This document shows, piece after piece, positions 52,661 through 61,074 of a stretch of 64,000 nt of DNA. Positions within the stretch are counted from its first letter, which is position 1. Each line of letters opens with the position of its first letter. The notes below the pieces were generated by a model. It saw nothing but the letters and a program-made list of their open reading frames with translations, searched no databases and had not been told where the DNA came from. Source of the DNA: Arenibacter catalasegens (GTDB lineage: Bacteria; Bacteroidota; Bacteroidia; Flavobacteriales; Flavobacteriaceae); NCBI RefSeq assembly GCF_002909235.1, contig NZ_PHQQ01000016.1, positions 1 to 64,000 of the forward strand, read 5' to 3'. A program made the position numbers and the translations under genes.

Positions 52661-53821
52661 ATGAAGGAACAACTTATTATTGAAAAAATTGAACTTTTTA
52701 AAGTCCCTCCAAGATGGCTTTTTGTTAAGATAACCACTAGAGAAGGGATTATTGGTTGGGGTGAACCGGTGGTGGAAGGAAAAGCCGATACAGTAGCCGC
52801 CTGCGTAATGGAACTTCAACAATACCTCATCGGAAGGTCGGCATCAAATATTGAAGACATATGGCAAGTCCTCTATCGTGGTGGGTTTTACAGGGGTGGT
52901 CCCATCCTGATGAGTGCTCTTTCAGGAATAGATCAAGCACTTTGGGACATAAAAGGTAAGTTTCTAGGGGTTCCCGTTTACGATTTATTGGGAGGTGCTG
53001 TGCGACATAAAATGAAAATGTACTGCTGGATAGGCGGCGATCATCCCGAAGTGCTATTGGAACAAGCCCATGAGAAAGTAAAGGCAGGTTTTAAAGCAGT
53101 AAAAATGAATGCTACAGGGGGAATGGACTGGATATCTACTTTAAAGGATGTAAAACAAGTGGCAAACAACATTCGTTTGTTAAGGGAGGAATTTGGAACC
53201 GATCTGGACATAGGACTGGATTTTCATGGGCGCGTCCACAAAGGCATGGTTAAGCGACTCATAGATGAACTTTCGCCCTATGAACCCATGTTTATTGAAG
53301 AACCGGTACTTAGCGAAAATAATGATGCCTTAAAACATATTTATCCGTACACCAGTATACCCATTGCCACTGGGGAGCGTATGTTTTCCCGTTGGGATTT
53401 TAAAAAAATTCTGGAAGAAGGTGTGGTAGACATTATTCAACCAGATCTTAGCCACGCCGGAGGAATTTCCGAGGTAAGGAGAATAGCCACTATGGCAGAA
53501 GCCTATGATGTGGCCTTGGCTCCACATTGCCCTTTAGGCCCCATATCTTTAGCTTCCGCATTACATATCGATTTTGTCTCAGCTAATGCCTTTATTCAAG
53601 AAAATAGCATAGGAATTCATTACAATCAGGGCTTTGATCTATTGGACTATGTACTGAATCCTGAAATTTTTGATATCAAGGATGGGTATATTAACTTATT
53701 TCAAAAACCCGGATTGGGTGTTGAATTGAATGAAGAGAAATTAAGGGAAGGCCAAAAAATCGGACATAATTGGTCCAACCCAATATGGCGGGGCCCTGAT
53801 GGAAACTTTACCGAGTGGTAA
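52661..53821 (+). CDS. dgoD: D-galactonate dehydratase
   Basis: 386 aa. Enolase-superfamily (mandelate racemase group) enzyme; the sequence tracks E. coli DgoD along its length: PPRWLFVKITTREGIIGWGEP, GGFYRGGPILMSALSGIDQALWD, GLDFHGRVHKGM, IEEPVL, GERMFSRWDFKK, PDLSHAGGISE and APHCPLGPISLA. It converts D-galactonate to 2-keto-3-deoxygalactonate. Catalytic Lys in KMN, His in DFHG, Mg ligands in the later acidic residues. Kinase and aldolase for the next steps are not in the window. Confidence 0.9.
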   Translation: MKEQLIIEKIELFKVPPRWLFVKITTREGIIGWGEPVVEGKADTVAACVMELQQYLIGRSASNIEDIWQVLYRGGFYRGGPILMSALSGIDQALWDIKGKFLGVPVYDLLGGAVRHKMKMYCWIGGDHPEVLLEQAHEKVKAGFKAVKMNATGGMDWISTLKDVKQVANNIRLLREEFGTDLDIGLDFHGRVHKGMVKRLIDELSPYEPMFIEEPVLSENNDALKHIYPYTSIPIATGERMFSRWDFKKILEEGVVDIIQPDLSHAGGISEVRRIATMAEAYDVALAPHCPLGPISLASALHIDFVSANAFIQENSIGIHYNQGFDLLDYVLNPEIFDIKDGYINLFQKPGLGVELNEEKLREGQKIGHNWSNPIWRGPDGNFTEW

Positions 53822-53865
53822 GTATATCTATAATTGAATAATACCAACAACCAACCAAAAACACC

Positions 53866-55188
53866 ATGACTTACCTTATCGCCTTAATACTTTCCCTTAC
53901 CCTATTGATAGTAGGCATCATCAAATTTAAAGTGCATCCTTTTTTTGTGCTTCTTTTTTCAGCCATCGCTTACGGATTTATGACAGGAATGGACATTGAA
54001 GCCATTATTAATTCAATCAATAATGGATTTGGGGATATAATGGGCAAAATAGGCTTAATAATTTTATTTGGTGTTACCATTGGCAAGGTCCTGGAAAAAT
54101 CGGGCGGAGCATTTGTTATAGCCTCAAAAATTTTAAAAGTTATTGGAGCTAAATCCATTCATTTGGCCATGCTACTTACAGGATATATCCTTTCCATTCC
54201 CGTATTTGCGGATAGCGCCCTTCTCATCATGAACCCTTTGAACAAGGTACTCTCACATAAAGCTGGGGTATCCTTTGCAGGTACCACCGCGGCCCTGGCA
54301 TTAGGTTTAACCGCTTCGCATACCATGGTGCCACCTACCCCTGGACCCATTGCCGCTGCAGGTATTTTGGGGGCCGATTTAGGGAGTGTAATGATTTGGG
54401 GCTTGCTGATCAGTAGTATTTCCTTAATTCCATGTTATTTCTTTGCTACTAAATTCGCCTCCCGCATTCATGTTCCTATAATCCTGGAGGCAGTGACAAC
54501 CAAACAGGAACAACCGGCCCTTTGGAAATCTTTATTGGCCATTGTAATTCCCATTCTGCTGATTATTTTTAAATCGGTCATGGATTATCCAGAGTTTACT
54601 TTTCAACCTTCGATTTTTAAAACGATTATTTCCTTTTTAGGTACTCCTGTAATTGCGCTTTTGGTAGGGGTGTTATTGTCCCTGGTATTGCCTAAAAAAT
54701 TGGACGAAAAGATATTCTCTTCTACTGGTTGGTTTGGAGAATCGTTAAGGGAGGCCGCTCCAATTATCTTTATCACTGGAGCCGGTGGTGTTTTTGGAAA
54801 GATGTTGCAAAATTCAGGAATTGCCGATACCATTACCTCAGAATTTACGGGTATGCAATTGGGTTTGTTCCTGCCTTTTCTTTTGGCTGCCTGTCTAAAG
54901 ACCACTCAGGGATCATCCACAGTGGCATTGGTAACCACCGCCTCCATAATAGCCCCATTAATGCCCGCATTAGGTCTTAGCGAGCCTTTTATGGCTACCA
55001 TGACCGTCTTGGCCATTGGTGCTGGAGCTTCAGTAGTATCTCACGTAAATGACAGTTTCTTTTGGGTACTTACCCAACTTACCGGAATGAATGTAAAACA
55101 AGGCTATCAGATCCAATCTGCCGGAACTTTTGTCCTAGGTGTCACGGCAATGACCGTTATCACTATAATCGTTAAAATAATGACTTAA
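53866..55188 (+). CDS. GntP-family aldonate:H+ symporter
   Basis: 440 aa, 12 predicted helices. GntP family: FGVTIGKVLEKSGGAFVIA, GYILSIPVFADSALLIMNPL, FAGTTAALALGLTASHTMVPPTPGPIAAAG, and GASVVSHVNDSFFWVLTQ near the C-terminus. It imports gluconate-type sugar acids; next to dgoD the natural substrate would be galactonate. It begins 44 bp after dgoD and ends 1 bp before the gluconolactonase gene. Confidence 0.92.
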   Translation: MTYLIALILSLTLLIVGIIKFKVHPFFVLLFSAIAYGFMTGMDIEAIINSINNGFGDIMGKIGLIILFGVTIGKVLEKSGGAFVIASKILKVIGAKSIHLAMLLTGYILSIPVFADSALLIMNPLNKVLSHKAGVSFAGTTAALALGLTASHTMVPPTPGPIAAAGILGADLGSVMIWGLLISSISLIPCYFFATKFASRIHVPIILEAVTTKQEQPALWKSLLAIVIPILLIIFKSVMDYPEFTFQPSIFKTIISFLGTPVIALLVGVLLSLVLPKKLDEKIFSSTGWFGESLREAAPIIFITGAGGVFGKMLQNSGIADTITSEFTGMQLGLFLPFLLAACLKTTQGSSTVALVTTASIIAPLMPALGLSEPFMATMTVLAIGAGASVVSHVNDSFFWVLTQLTGMNVKQGYQIQSAGTFVLGVTAMTVITIIVKIMT

Positions 55189-55189
55189 A

Positions 55190-56218
55190 ATGAATAAAAT
55201 AACATGTGCTATCATAAGCTCCGTTCTTCTCTTGGGGTCTTGTAAAGAAGTGAGCAAAAAATCAATGCCAGCAGAAGATATTTCTTCTTCATTTTCAATA
55301 GAAATACTTGATGATGAAGCGTTGCAGATTATTGACCCAAAATCTAAAATTGAGATACTTGCTAGCGGCTTTGCCTGGACCGAAGGACCACTATGGATAA
55401 AAGAAGGCAACTATTTATTGTTTTCGGACATCCCAAATAATAAGGTCTACAAGCTAGATCCAAAAAATAATGATACGGTTACCTACCTATATTCCTCAGG
55501 GTTTTCGGGTACCGAGTTTACAGGAGACGAACCTGGCTCCAATGGTCTCTTGTTAAATGGGGAAGGCGAATTAGTGCTTATGCAACATGGTAATCGACAG
55601 GTAGCCAAAATGAATGCACCCATTGATGCTCCCAAGCCTGACTTTACTGCCCTAGTTTCTTCATATATGGGCAAGAAATTAAATAGCCCAAATGATGGAA
55701 CTTTCGATGAAAAAGGCAACCTCTATTTTACCGACCCCCCTTATGGGCTGCCAAAAAGAATGGGTGACCCCAATAAGGAGTTAAATTTTCAAGGTATTTA
55801 TTGCTTAATGACTTCAGGAGAATTAATGTTATTGGACTCCCTTTCCCGCCCTAACGGAATTGGAATATCGGCTGATGGTAAGACGCTTTATGTTGCAAAT
55901 TCTGACGAGGAACACGCAGCTTGGTATCAATATAAGATTGTGGAACCAGGAAAGCTAAGCGATAAAAAGCTATTTCATGAGGTAACTGATCTTATAGGGA
56001 AAAAAGGGCAACAGGGACTGCCAGACGGATTAAAAACAAATAGCAAGGGAATCTTATTTGCTACAGGTCCAGGCGGTATTTGGATATTTAATCCCATGGG
56101 GAAGGCATTGGCAAGAATCCATACAGGTCAGGCCACAGCCAATTGTGCTTTTGATTCAGAAGAAAAAAGACTCTACATTACAGCAGATGACTATATTTTG
56201 GGAGTAAACTTAAAATAA
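55190..56218 (+). CDS. SMP-30/gluconolactonase-like lipoprotein
   Basis: 342 aa. Signal peptide with lipobox LGSC (Cys18). Six-bladed propeller with blade motifs EGPLWIKEGNYLLFSDIPNNKVYKL, LNSPNDGTFDEKGNLYFTDPPYGL, SRPNGIGISADGKTLYVANSDEEH, PDGLKTNSKGILFATGPGGIWIF; these contain the metal-binding Glu/Asn/Asp residues of SMP-30 lactonases. It probably hydrolyses the lactone made by the PQQ dehydrogenase, in the same compartment. Only 1 bp from the permease stop, so same operon. Confidence 0.88.
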   Translation: MNKITCAIISSVLLLGSCKEVSKKSMPAEDISSSFSIEILDDEALQIIDPKSKIEILASGFAWTEGPLWIKEGNYLLFSDIPNNKVYKLDPKNNDTVTYLYSSGFSGTEFTGDEPGSNGLLLNGEGELVLMQHGNRQVAKMNAPIDAPKPDFTALVSSYMGKKLNSPNDGTFDEKGNLYFTDPPYGLPKRMGDPNKELNFQGIYCLMTSGELMLLDSLSRPNGIGISADGKTLYVANSDEEHAAWYQYKIVEPGKLSDKKLFHEVTDLIGKKGQQGLPDGLKTNSKGILFATGPGGIWIFNPMGKALARIHTGQATANCAFDSEEKRLYITADDYILGVNLK

Positions 56219-56225
56219 TCCTGCA

Positions 56226-57427
56226 CTAGTCCTTAAAAACTGGTGTTATGGCTAGCTCTATTAAACCGTCCTTAGCTTCCTTGAGATATCGATTGGAGCG
56301 CAAATACCTATTTAAATTATATTCGTCATAATTTGTGGCATTTTTGTCCATACTGCTAATATGCACTCTTCCCGCAGAATGGATAAACTCATTGTTCCCT
56401 ATCCACATACCCACATGAATTACACGTTCTTTAGTAGTTTCGGTTGCCGGTTTTCCAAAAAATAATAGGTCTCCTGGAACCAGCTTATCAAAATCCTTCT
56501 CAGCATCTACCTCCTTACCAGTGTGTATTTGTTGAGAAGCGTCTCTAGGTAGAACAATTCCGTTTAAAAAATATATTGTTTTTGTGAATCCACTACAATC
56601 TACCCCTTTGGTGGAAGTACCGCCCCATAAATAGGGAACGCCCATTAAGGTTTTGGAAGTATTCACCAAAGATTCCTGACTAGGGTCCAAAGCTGCCAAC
56701 CAAATATCATAATCCAGAGCTTCATGTTTATCAATATAAGCCTTTCTTCCATCTGGGTAACCCACAAAATAGAACTCCCCTTCTTCTCCAATACGTTCCA
56801 ATACACCTCCAGCTACCATATCGGAAACCACTTGTACTTCCTTATCAGGTTTAGAGTAAGAATGTCCGATAGTATTGGTGTAAATTACTTTTGATGTAGA
56901 TTTCCAAGATTTAAACCTCTCACTGGAAAGTACTTCTATCCCTCCCCATCTACCCAGGATAAATATTTATCCGGAGTTTGAATCAGGTACCAATCATCCT
57001 CTATCTTCAATATTTTTACAGGCGTTCCCAAGGTGGCCTGGGTAACCAATTCGGACGAGTGTGCAGGTTTAGCCCGTAAATTGGCCACAGAAATTGTAAT
57101 AAGGCCTTGGGTAGACCCATTTATATAGGGTGCAGGTAATAATTGAATACTATCTATAAAGTCGATTTTATTTTCTACCAGCTTTTCTTTGAAAGCAACA
57201 ACAGCTTTAGGAAGGTTAGACTCCCCCTTCAAGATAGTTTCGTTCCCGATTTTAAGAACTTCCACATTAAAAAGGGCTACCCTTTTATCCGGAGCAAATT
57301 CTTGTTTTATTTCTTCATACAAAGTATTGATAATAAGCTCTCCTTCGTCAACTCCGGGTCCACAAGAAAAGAATAGAAAAACACCTGTAATCAATAAAAA
57401 AAGCCTTCCCTTTTGGCAGTAATTCAT
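56226..57427 (-). pseudogene. NlpC/P60 peptidase gene split by a 1-base frameshift
   Basis: The 5' part (56936-57427) encodes a lipoprotein signal (VFLFFSCGPG) and an SH3-like domain (LRAKPAHSSELVTQATLG ... YLSWVDGEG, stop). One base out of frame the sequence continues IEVLSSERFKSWKSTSKVIYTNT, then the second SH3-like part and the NlpC/P60 domain: WGGTSTKGVDCSGFTKTIY (Cys), HVGMWIGNNEFIHSAGR (His). Adding one G to the 4-base G run (C run at 56944-56947) restores D-G-G-G-I-E and one ~400-aa protein. So this is either a recent mutation or a sequencing error in a peptidoglycan endopeptidase. The intact C-terminal part alone lacks a signal peptide. Confidence 0.85.
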
Positions 57428-57561
57428 GTAAACTATTTTAGGATTGTGAAACGAAAATTATTTTGGAATCTGGAAAATTATAAAAATTTAAGGATAGAGG
57501 GCCACTACAAGAGCAAAAATTAAATTTATAAGCTATTTTTTGTCTAATTTTAAGCACTACA

Positions 57562-58791
57562 ATGACGAAAAAATTAAAAACCATAGAATTATTTGCCGGA
57601 GTTGGTGGCTTCCGATTAGGATTGGAAAAAACGAAAAACTACGATATAATATGGTCCAACCAATGGGAGCCATCTACAAAAATACAACACGCTTCCTTAG
57701 TATATGAACATAATTTTGGTAATGAAAACCATACTAATAAAGATATATCGGAAGTTCTTGTTTCTGAAATCCCGGATCACGATATTTTGGTGGGCGGGTT
57801 TCCCTGCCAAGACTATTCCGTAGCCACATCCCTAAAAAACTCCAAAGGTCTTATAGGAAAGAAAGGAGTGCTATGGTGGAGTATACATAACATTTTAAAA
57901 GAAAAACAAAACAAGCCAAAATACCTCTTTTTAGAAAATGTAGATCGATTGTTAAAATCGCCCTCAAACCAAAGAGGGAGGGACTTCGCTGTAATGTTAA
58001 AAAGTTTGGACGAGTTAGGCTATGCTGTGGAATGGCGTGTTATAAATGCTGCAGATTATGGAATGCCACAGCGTAGGCGACGAGTATTTATTTTGGCTTA
58101 TCATAAATCAACAGCAATCTATAAATCTCTTAAACTATTGGATCCATTAACGTGGCTCATTAAAAATGGAACTATTGCCCAGTCCTTTCCGGTTAATGAA
58201 TTATCTTCTCAAATAACCAATCTATCCTTAGATAGTGATTTGGTTACTATTTCCAATAATTTCAATTTGGATGAAAAGCTATCACCATTTCAAAATACAG
58301 GAATCTCAATTGATGGCACTGTAACCACCACCAAGACCACTGCCAATTATAATGGATCAAGAACAACCCTAGGTGATATTCTTCATAATGGTGAAATAAC
58401 AGATAACTTTATTATTCCTCCGGAGGATATACACAAATGGGAGTATCTAAAGGGTGCTAAAAAAGAATTACGCCAGGCCAAAAACGGATTTCAATACCAG
58501 TATGGAGAAGGAAAAATGGTATTTCCAGATAATCTCGACAATGCTTCAAGAACTATAATAACAGGTGAAGGTGGAAAAAGTCCCTCGCGTTTTAAACATG
58601 TAGTTCAAACCCAAAAAGGGTTGAGAAGATTAACGCCTGTGGAATTGGAGCGCTTAAATATGTTTCCCGACAATCATACCAAACTACAAGGAATAAGTGA
58701 TACCAAACGTGCTTTTTTTATGGGAAATGCCCTCGTTGTGGGCGTTATTGAGCAAATAGGCAAAACGCTCTTTCAAAAAATTAACCTATAA
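57562..58791 (+). CDS. cytosine-5 DNA methyltransferase (orphan)
   Basis: 409 aa. Motif I FAGVGGFRLGLE (11-22), motif IV GGFPCQDYSVA (catalytic C82), motif VI ENVDRLL (125-131), motif VIII QRRRRVF (170-176), motif IX-X RRLTPVELERLNMFP and GNALVVGVIEQIG. The target-recognition domain would be ~185-345. No restriction endonuclease of the usual size is adjacent; the next gene is a 124-aa protein with a possible PD-(D/E)xK site. The preceding gene reads the other way. Specificity unknown. Confidence 0.93.
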   Translation: MTKKLKTIELFAGVGGFRLGLEKTKNYDIIWSNQWEPSTKIQHASLVYEHNFGNENHTNKDISEVLVSEIPDHDILVGGFPCQDYSVATSLKNSKGLIGKKGVLWWSIHNILKEKQNKPKYLFLENVDRLLKSPSNQRGRDFAVMLKSLDELGYAVEWRVINAADYGMPQRRRRVFILAYHKSTAIYKSLKLLDPLTWLIKNGTIAQSFPVNELSSQITNLSLDSDLVTISNNFNLDEKLSPFQNTGISIDGTVTTTKTTANYNGSRTTLGDILHNGEITDNFIIPPEDIHKWEYLKGAKKELRQAKNGFQYQYGEGKMVFPDNLDNASRTIITGEGGKSPSRFKHVVQTQKGLRRLTPVELERLNMFPDNHTKLQGISDTKRAFFMGNALVVGVIEQIGKTLFQKINL

Positions 58792-58991
58792 ACCACATAA
58801 ATATAATTTCTAATTGGAATTAAAAGTTATATCCTATTGTCAGAAATTAAATTTCTGCACAACACCAAGATGCACTAATACTAGCAGTACTTTACTCTAC
58901 GATTCCATTTATTTTGTTAAACTCCACTTAAATAACTGTTAATCAGCGTATTTATTTGCTTTTTATCGATTTTTTTTCGTAAATTACAACT

Positions 58992-59366
58992 ATGATAAAA
59001 ATTGAAAAGTCAGCTAACGAGGAGTTCATAAAGAAATCCATTTCCCATTTGGAAGCGCACGGTTTTGAGAAAATCAAGGCGGATTTAGAAGGTTATGATT
59101 GTCCAAAATCTTATTTAAAAAAAGGTAGCGACACCAAAATTACTCCCGATATAGTGGCTTTAAAAAATGGTAAAAAATACTATTTTGAAATCAGTTTAAA
59201 ATCAGATAGGCCATTATTGTTAAAATCCAAATGGTTGTTTTTGGATACTCTAAGCCGAATGAATTCTAATCGCTTTAAAATTATAACTACCAAAGGGCAC
59301 TATAAATTTACGGATAGTATGTTGGAGGATATAAATTTAAGTGACAAAACACCCATTAAAATTTAA
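58992..59366 (+). CDS. small PD-(D/E)xK-like hypothetical protein
   Basis: 124 aa, unknown. Residues ~45-70 read TKITPDIVALKNGKKYYFEI then SLK: an acidic PD pair (Pro52-Asp53), a hairpin, then Glu66 and Lys70. This resembles the PD-(D/E)xK nuclease core, although the usual spacing is E-x-K and here it is E-x-x-x-K. It lies 200 bp after the methyltransferase in the same direction and is followed by a strong terminator. Either a compact companion nuclease or an unrelated small protein. Confidence 0.5.
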   Translation: MIKIEKSANEEFIKKSISHLEAHGFEKIKADLEGYDCPKSYLKKGSDTKITPDIVALKNGKKYYFEISLKSDRPLLLKSKWLFLDTLSRMNSNRFKIITTKGHYKFTDSMLEDINLSDKTPIKI

Positions 59367-59394
59367 AAAGGCATCGTTAAACCATATTTTAAAA

Positions 59395-59423
59395 AGAGCT
59401 GTATATACAGCTCTTTTTTTTTT
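59395..59423. terminator. strong bidirectional terminator
   Basis: A fully palindromic 20-bp stem at 59395-59414 (AGAGCTGTATATACAGCTCT) with an A-run on the left and a 10-base T-run (59414-59423) on the right. It separates the plus-strand hypothetical gene from the convergent GNAT gene and can serve both. Confidence 0.85.
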
Positions 59424-59460
59424 GAATATTGTAAAATGAATCACGGGAAATAAATAAAAA

Positions 59461-59901
59461 CTATTCCTTTATCATTGCAACATGGGGAATGCCATCTTCT
59501 AAATATTCCTTCCCAATTAATTTAAAACCTAAAGAAGTATAAAATTTAGTCAAGTACTTTTGAGCTGAAATATGTATAGCGGTCGGTCCAAAAGTTTTAT
59601 TTATAATCTCAATTGAAGCCTGCATAATTTGTACACCAAACCCATACTGCCTTTCGGATTTTCTTACCGTTACCCTACCTATACTCGCTTCTTTAAAATA
59701 GTCTCCAGCCTTAAAGACCCTAGTATATGCTACAATTTTTTTGTTTTTATACCCAATTATGTGAAGGGCCTTTACATCTTTTCCGTCCAAATCTTGGTAA
59801 ACACAATCCTGTTCCACAACAAAAACTTCACTTCTTAGTTGTAAAATATCATATAGTTCCTGAGTCGAAAGTTCATGGAACTTTTTTATTTCTACCTTCA
59901 T
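59461..59901 (-). CDS. GNAT N-acetyltransferase (ElaA-like)
   Basis: 146 aa. ElaA-type pattern: FHELSTQELYDILQLRSEVFVVEQDCVYQDLDGKD, then IGRVTVRKSERQYGFGVQIMQ (acetyl-CoA loop) and a C-terminal FYTSLGFKLIGKEYLEDGIPH. It transfers acetyl groups from acetyl-CoA to an unidentified amine. Stands alone, convergent with the terminator. Confidence 0.85.
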   Translation of the reverse strand: MKVEIKKFHELSTQELYDILQLRSEVFVVEQDCVYQDLDGKDVKALHIIGYKNKKIVAYTRVFKAGDYFKEASIGRVTVRKSERQYGFGVQIMQASIEIINKTFGPTAIHISAQKYLTKFYTSLGFKLIGKEYLEDGIPHVAMIKE

Positions 59902-59985
59902 AAATTAATCCAATAAAGCAATTTTAAAAGTGTAAAACTTGTAGATATGTGTTATAAAGCAGGTGCTATCAAATTAGCAATTTCT

Positions 59986-60417
59986 TTACTTACATGGAAT
60001 TTTCTCTATTCTTCTTTCATGCCGACCACCTTCAAAGGAAGTATTCAAAAATGTTTTTACCATTTCCAACGCTTGCGGTAATGAAATAAATCTAGCAGGT
60101 AAGCTTAGTATATTAGCATCATTGTGTTCTTTGGCCAACTGTACAATCTCGGTTGTCCAACATAATGCCGCCCTAATTTTCTGATGCTTGTTTGCGGTCA
60201 TAGAAACTCCGTTGCCACTTCCACAAATTATAATTCCCAAATCTACATTCCCCTCCTCTACTTCATTAGCTACTGGATGTACAAAATCAGCATAATCAAC
60301 ACTATCAGTGCCATCTGTACCATGATTTATTACTTCTATGCCCATAGATTTCAATAATCCAATTATGGCAAGTTTATACTCTGTTCCAGCATGATCATTA
60401 CCTATGGCTATTTTCAT
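59986..60417 (-). CDS. rpiB: ribose 5-phosphate isomerase B
   Basis: 143 aa. MKIAIGNDHAGTEYK at the start, VDYADFVHPVANEV, ICGSGNGVSMTANKHQKIRAALCW (catalytic Cys and phosphate loop), NDANILSLPARF, and FEGGRHERRIEKI. Interconverts ribose 5-phosphate and ribulose 5-phosphate in the pentose phosphate pathway. Divergent from rnr across a long AT-rich gap. Confidence 0.93.
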   Translation of the reverse strand: MKIAIGNDHAGTEYKLAIIGLLKSMGIEVINHGTDGTDSVDYADFVHPVANEVEEGNVDLGIIICGSGNGVSMTANKHQKIRAALCWTTEIVQLAKEHNDANILSLPARFISLPQALEMVKTFLNTSFEGGRHERRIEKIPCK

Positions 60418-61074
60418 TGTTTTAGGTTCTTTATTAATAAAAAAAGTAATATAATATGTATATGAAATAAGTACTCATACACACACAAATGTACAAATAC
60501 CTATGGTTTCACCACAGAAACTAGGTTATTAACAACATAAATTTTATAAAATAAGAAAACCGTTGTTATTTAGTAGTTTAAGGATAATGGCTTATTGTTA
60601 ACAAACTACTTATAAAAAGTAAATATTAAATTTTTATTATCCGCTTTAATTTTGCTTTACAAAATGTTATTCTAAATGAATAATTTACTTCTTAGAATCT
60701 AATAGAAAGATATCAAATAATTAAACGAAGTAATTAACATTCCCATTACATTAACTTTTCAATAATTTTATGTTGATATAGGTTGTCAACAAATATTAAT
60801 AACCCATTTAAGTCATTGATTTAGAATATTTACTTGTTGTATAAATTGTCAATAAACTTATTTAATGGTTCAAAGCAAATTAAATGGTACTTTTTTATAG
60901 CTACTATAAACACACCATTATAATCACCATTTTATTTAAATTTAAGAAAAAAGAAAACATATATATATAATAGATGTTCATAACAACATTTATTATTAAA
61001 GAAGATGGAAACTAAAAATTGGAAATTAAGGACAATGGATTATAATTCGTAATTTTCCAAAAATTAAAGTGTTA
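60418..61074. other. AT-rich non-coding gap between rpiB and rnr
   Basis: About 650 bp without a gene. The sequence is extremely AT-rich and contains an inverted repeat AGTAGTTT (60572-60579) / AAACTACT (60603-60610), and several TTGTCAACA/TTAACA-like words. I see no clear -7 box close to either start. It may hold the rpiB and rnr promoters or a small RNA. Confidence 0.35.

Noticed and set aside
60480-60900. Chromosomal replication origin in the AT-rich gap
   Set aside because: No cluster of DnaA boxes (TTATnCACA) and no dnaA nearby; AT richness alone is not enough.
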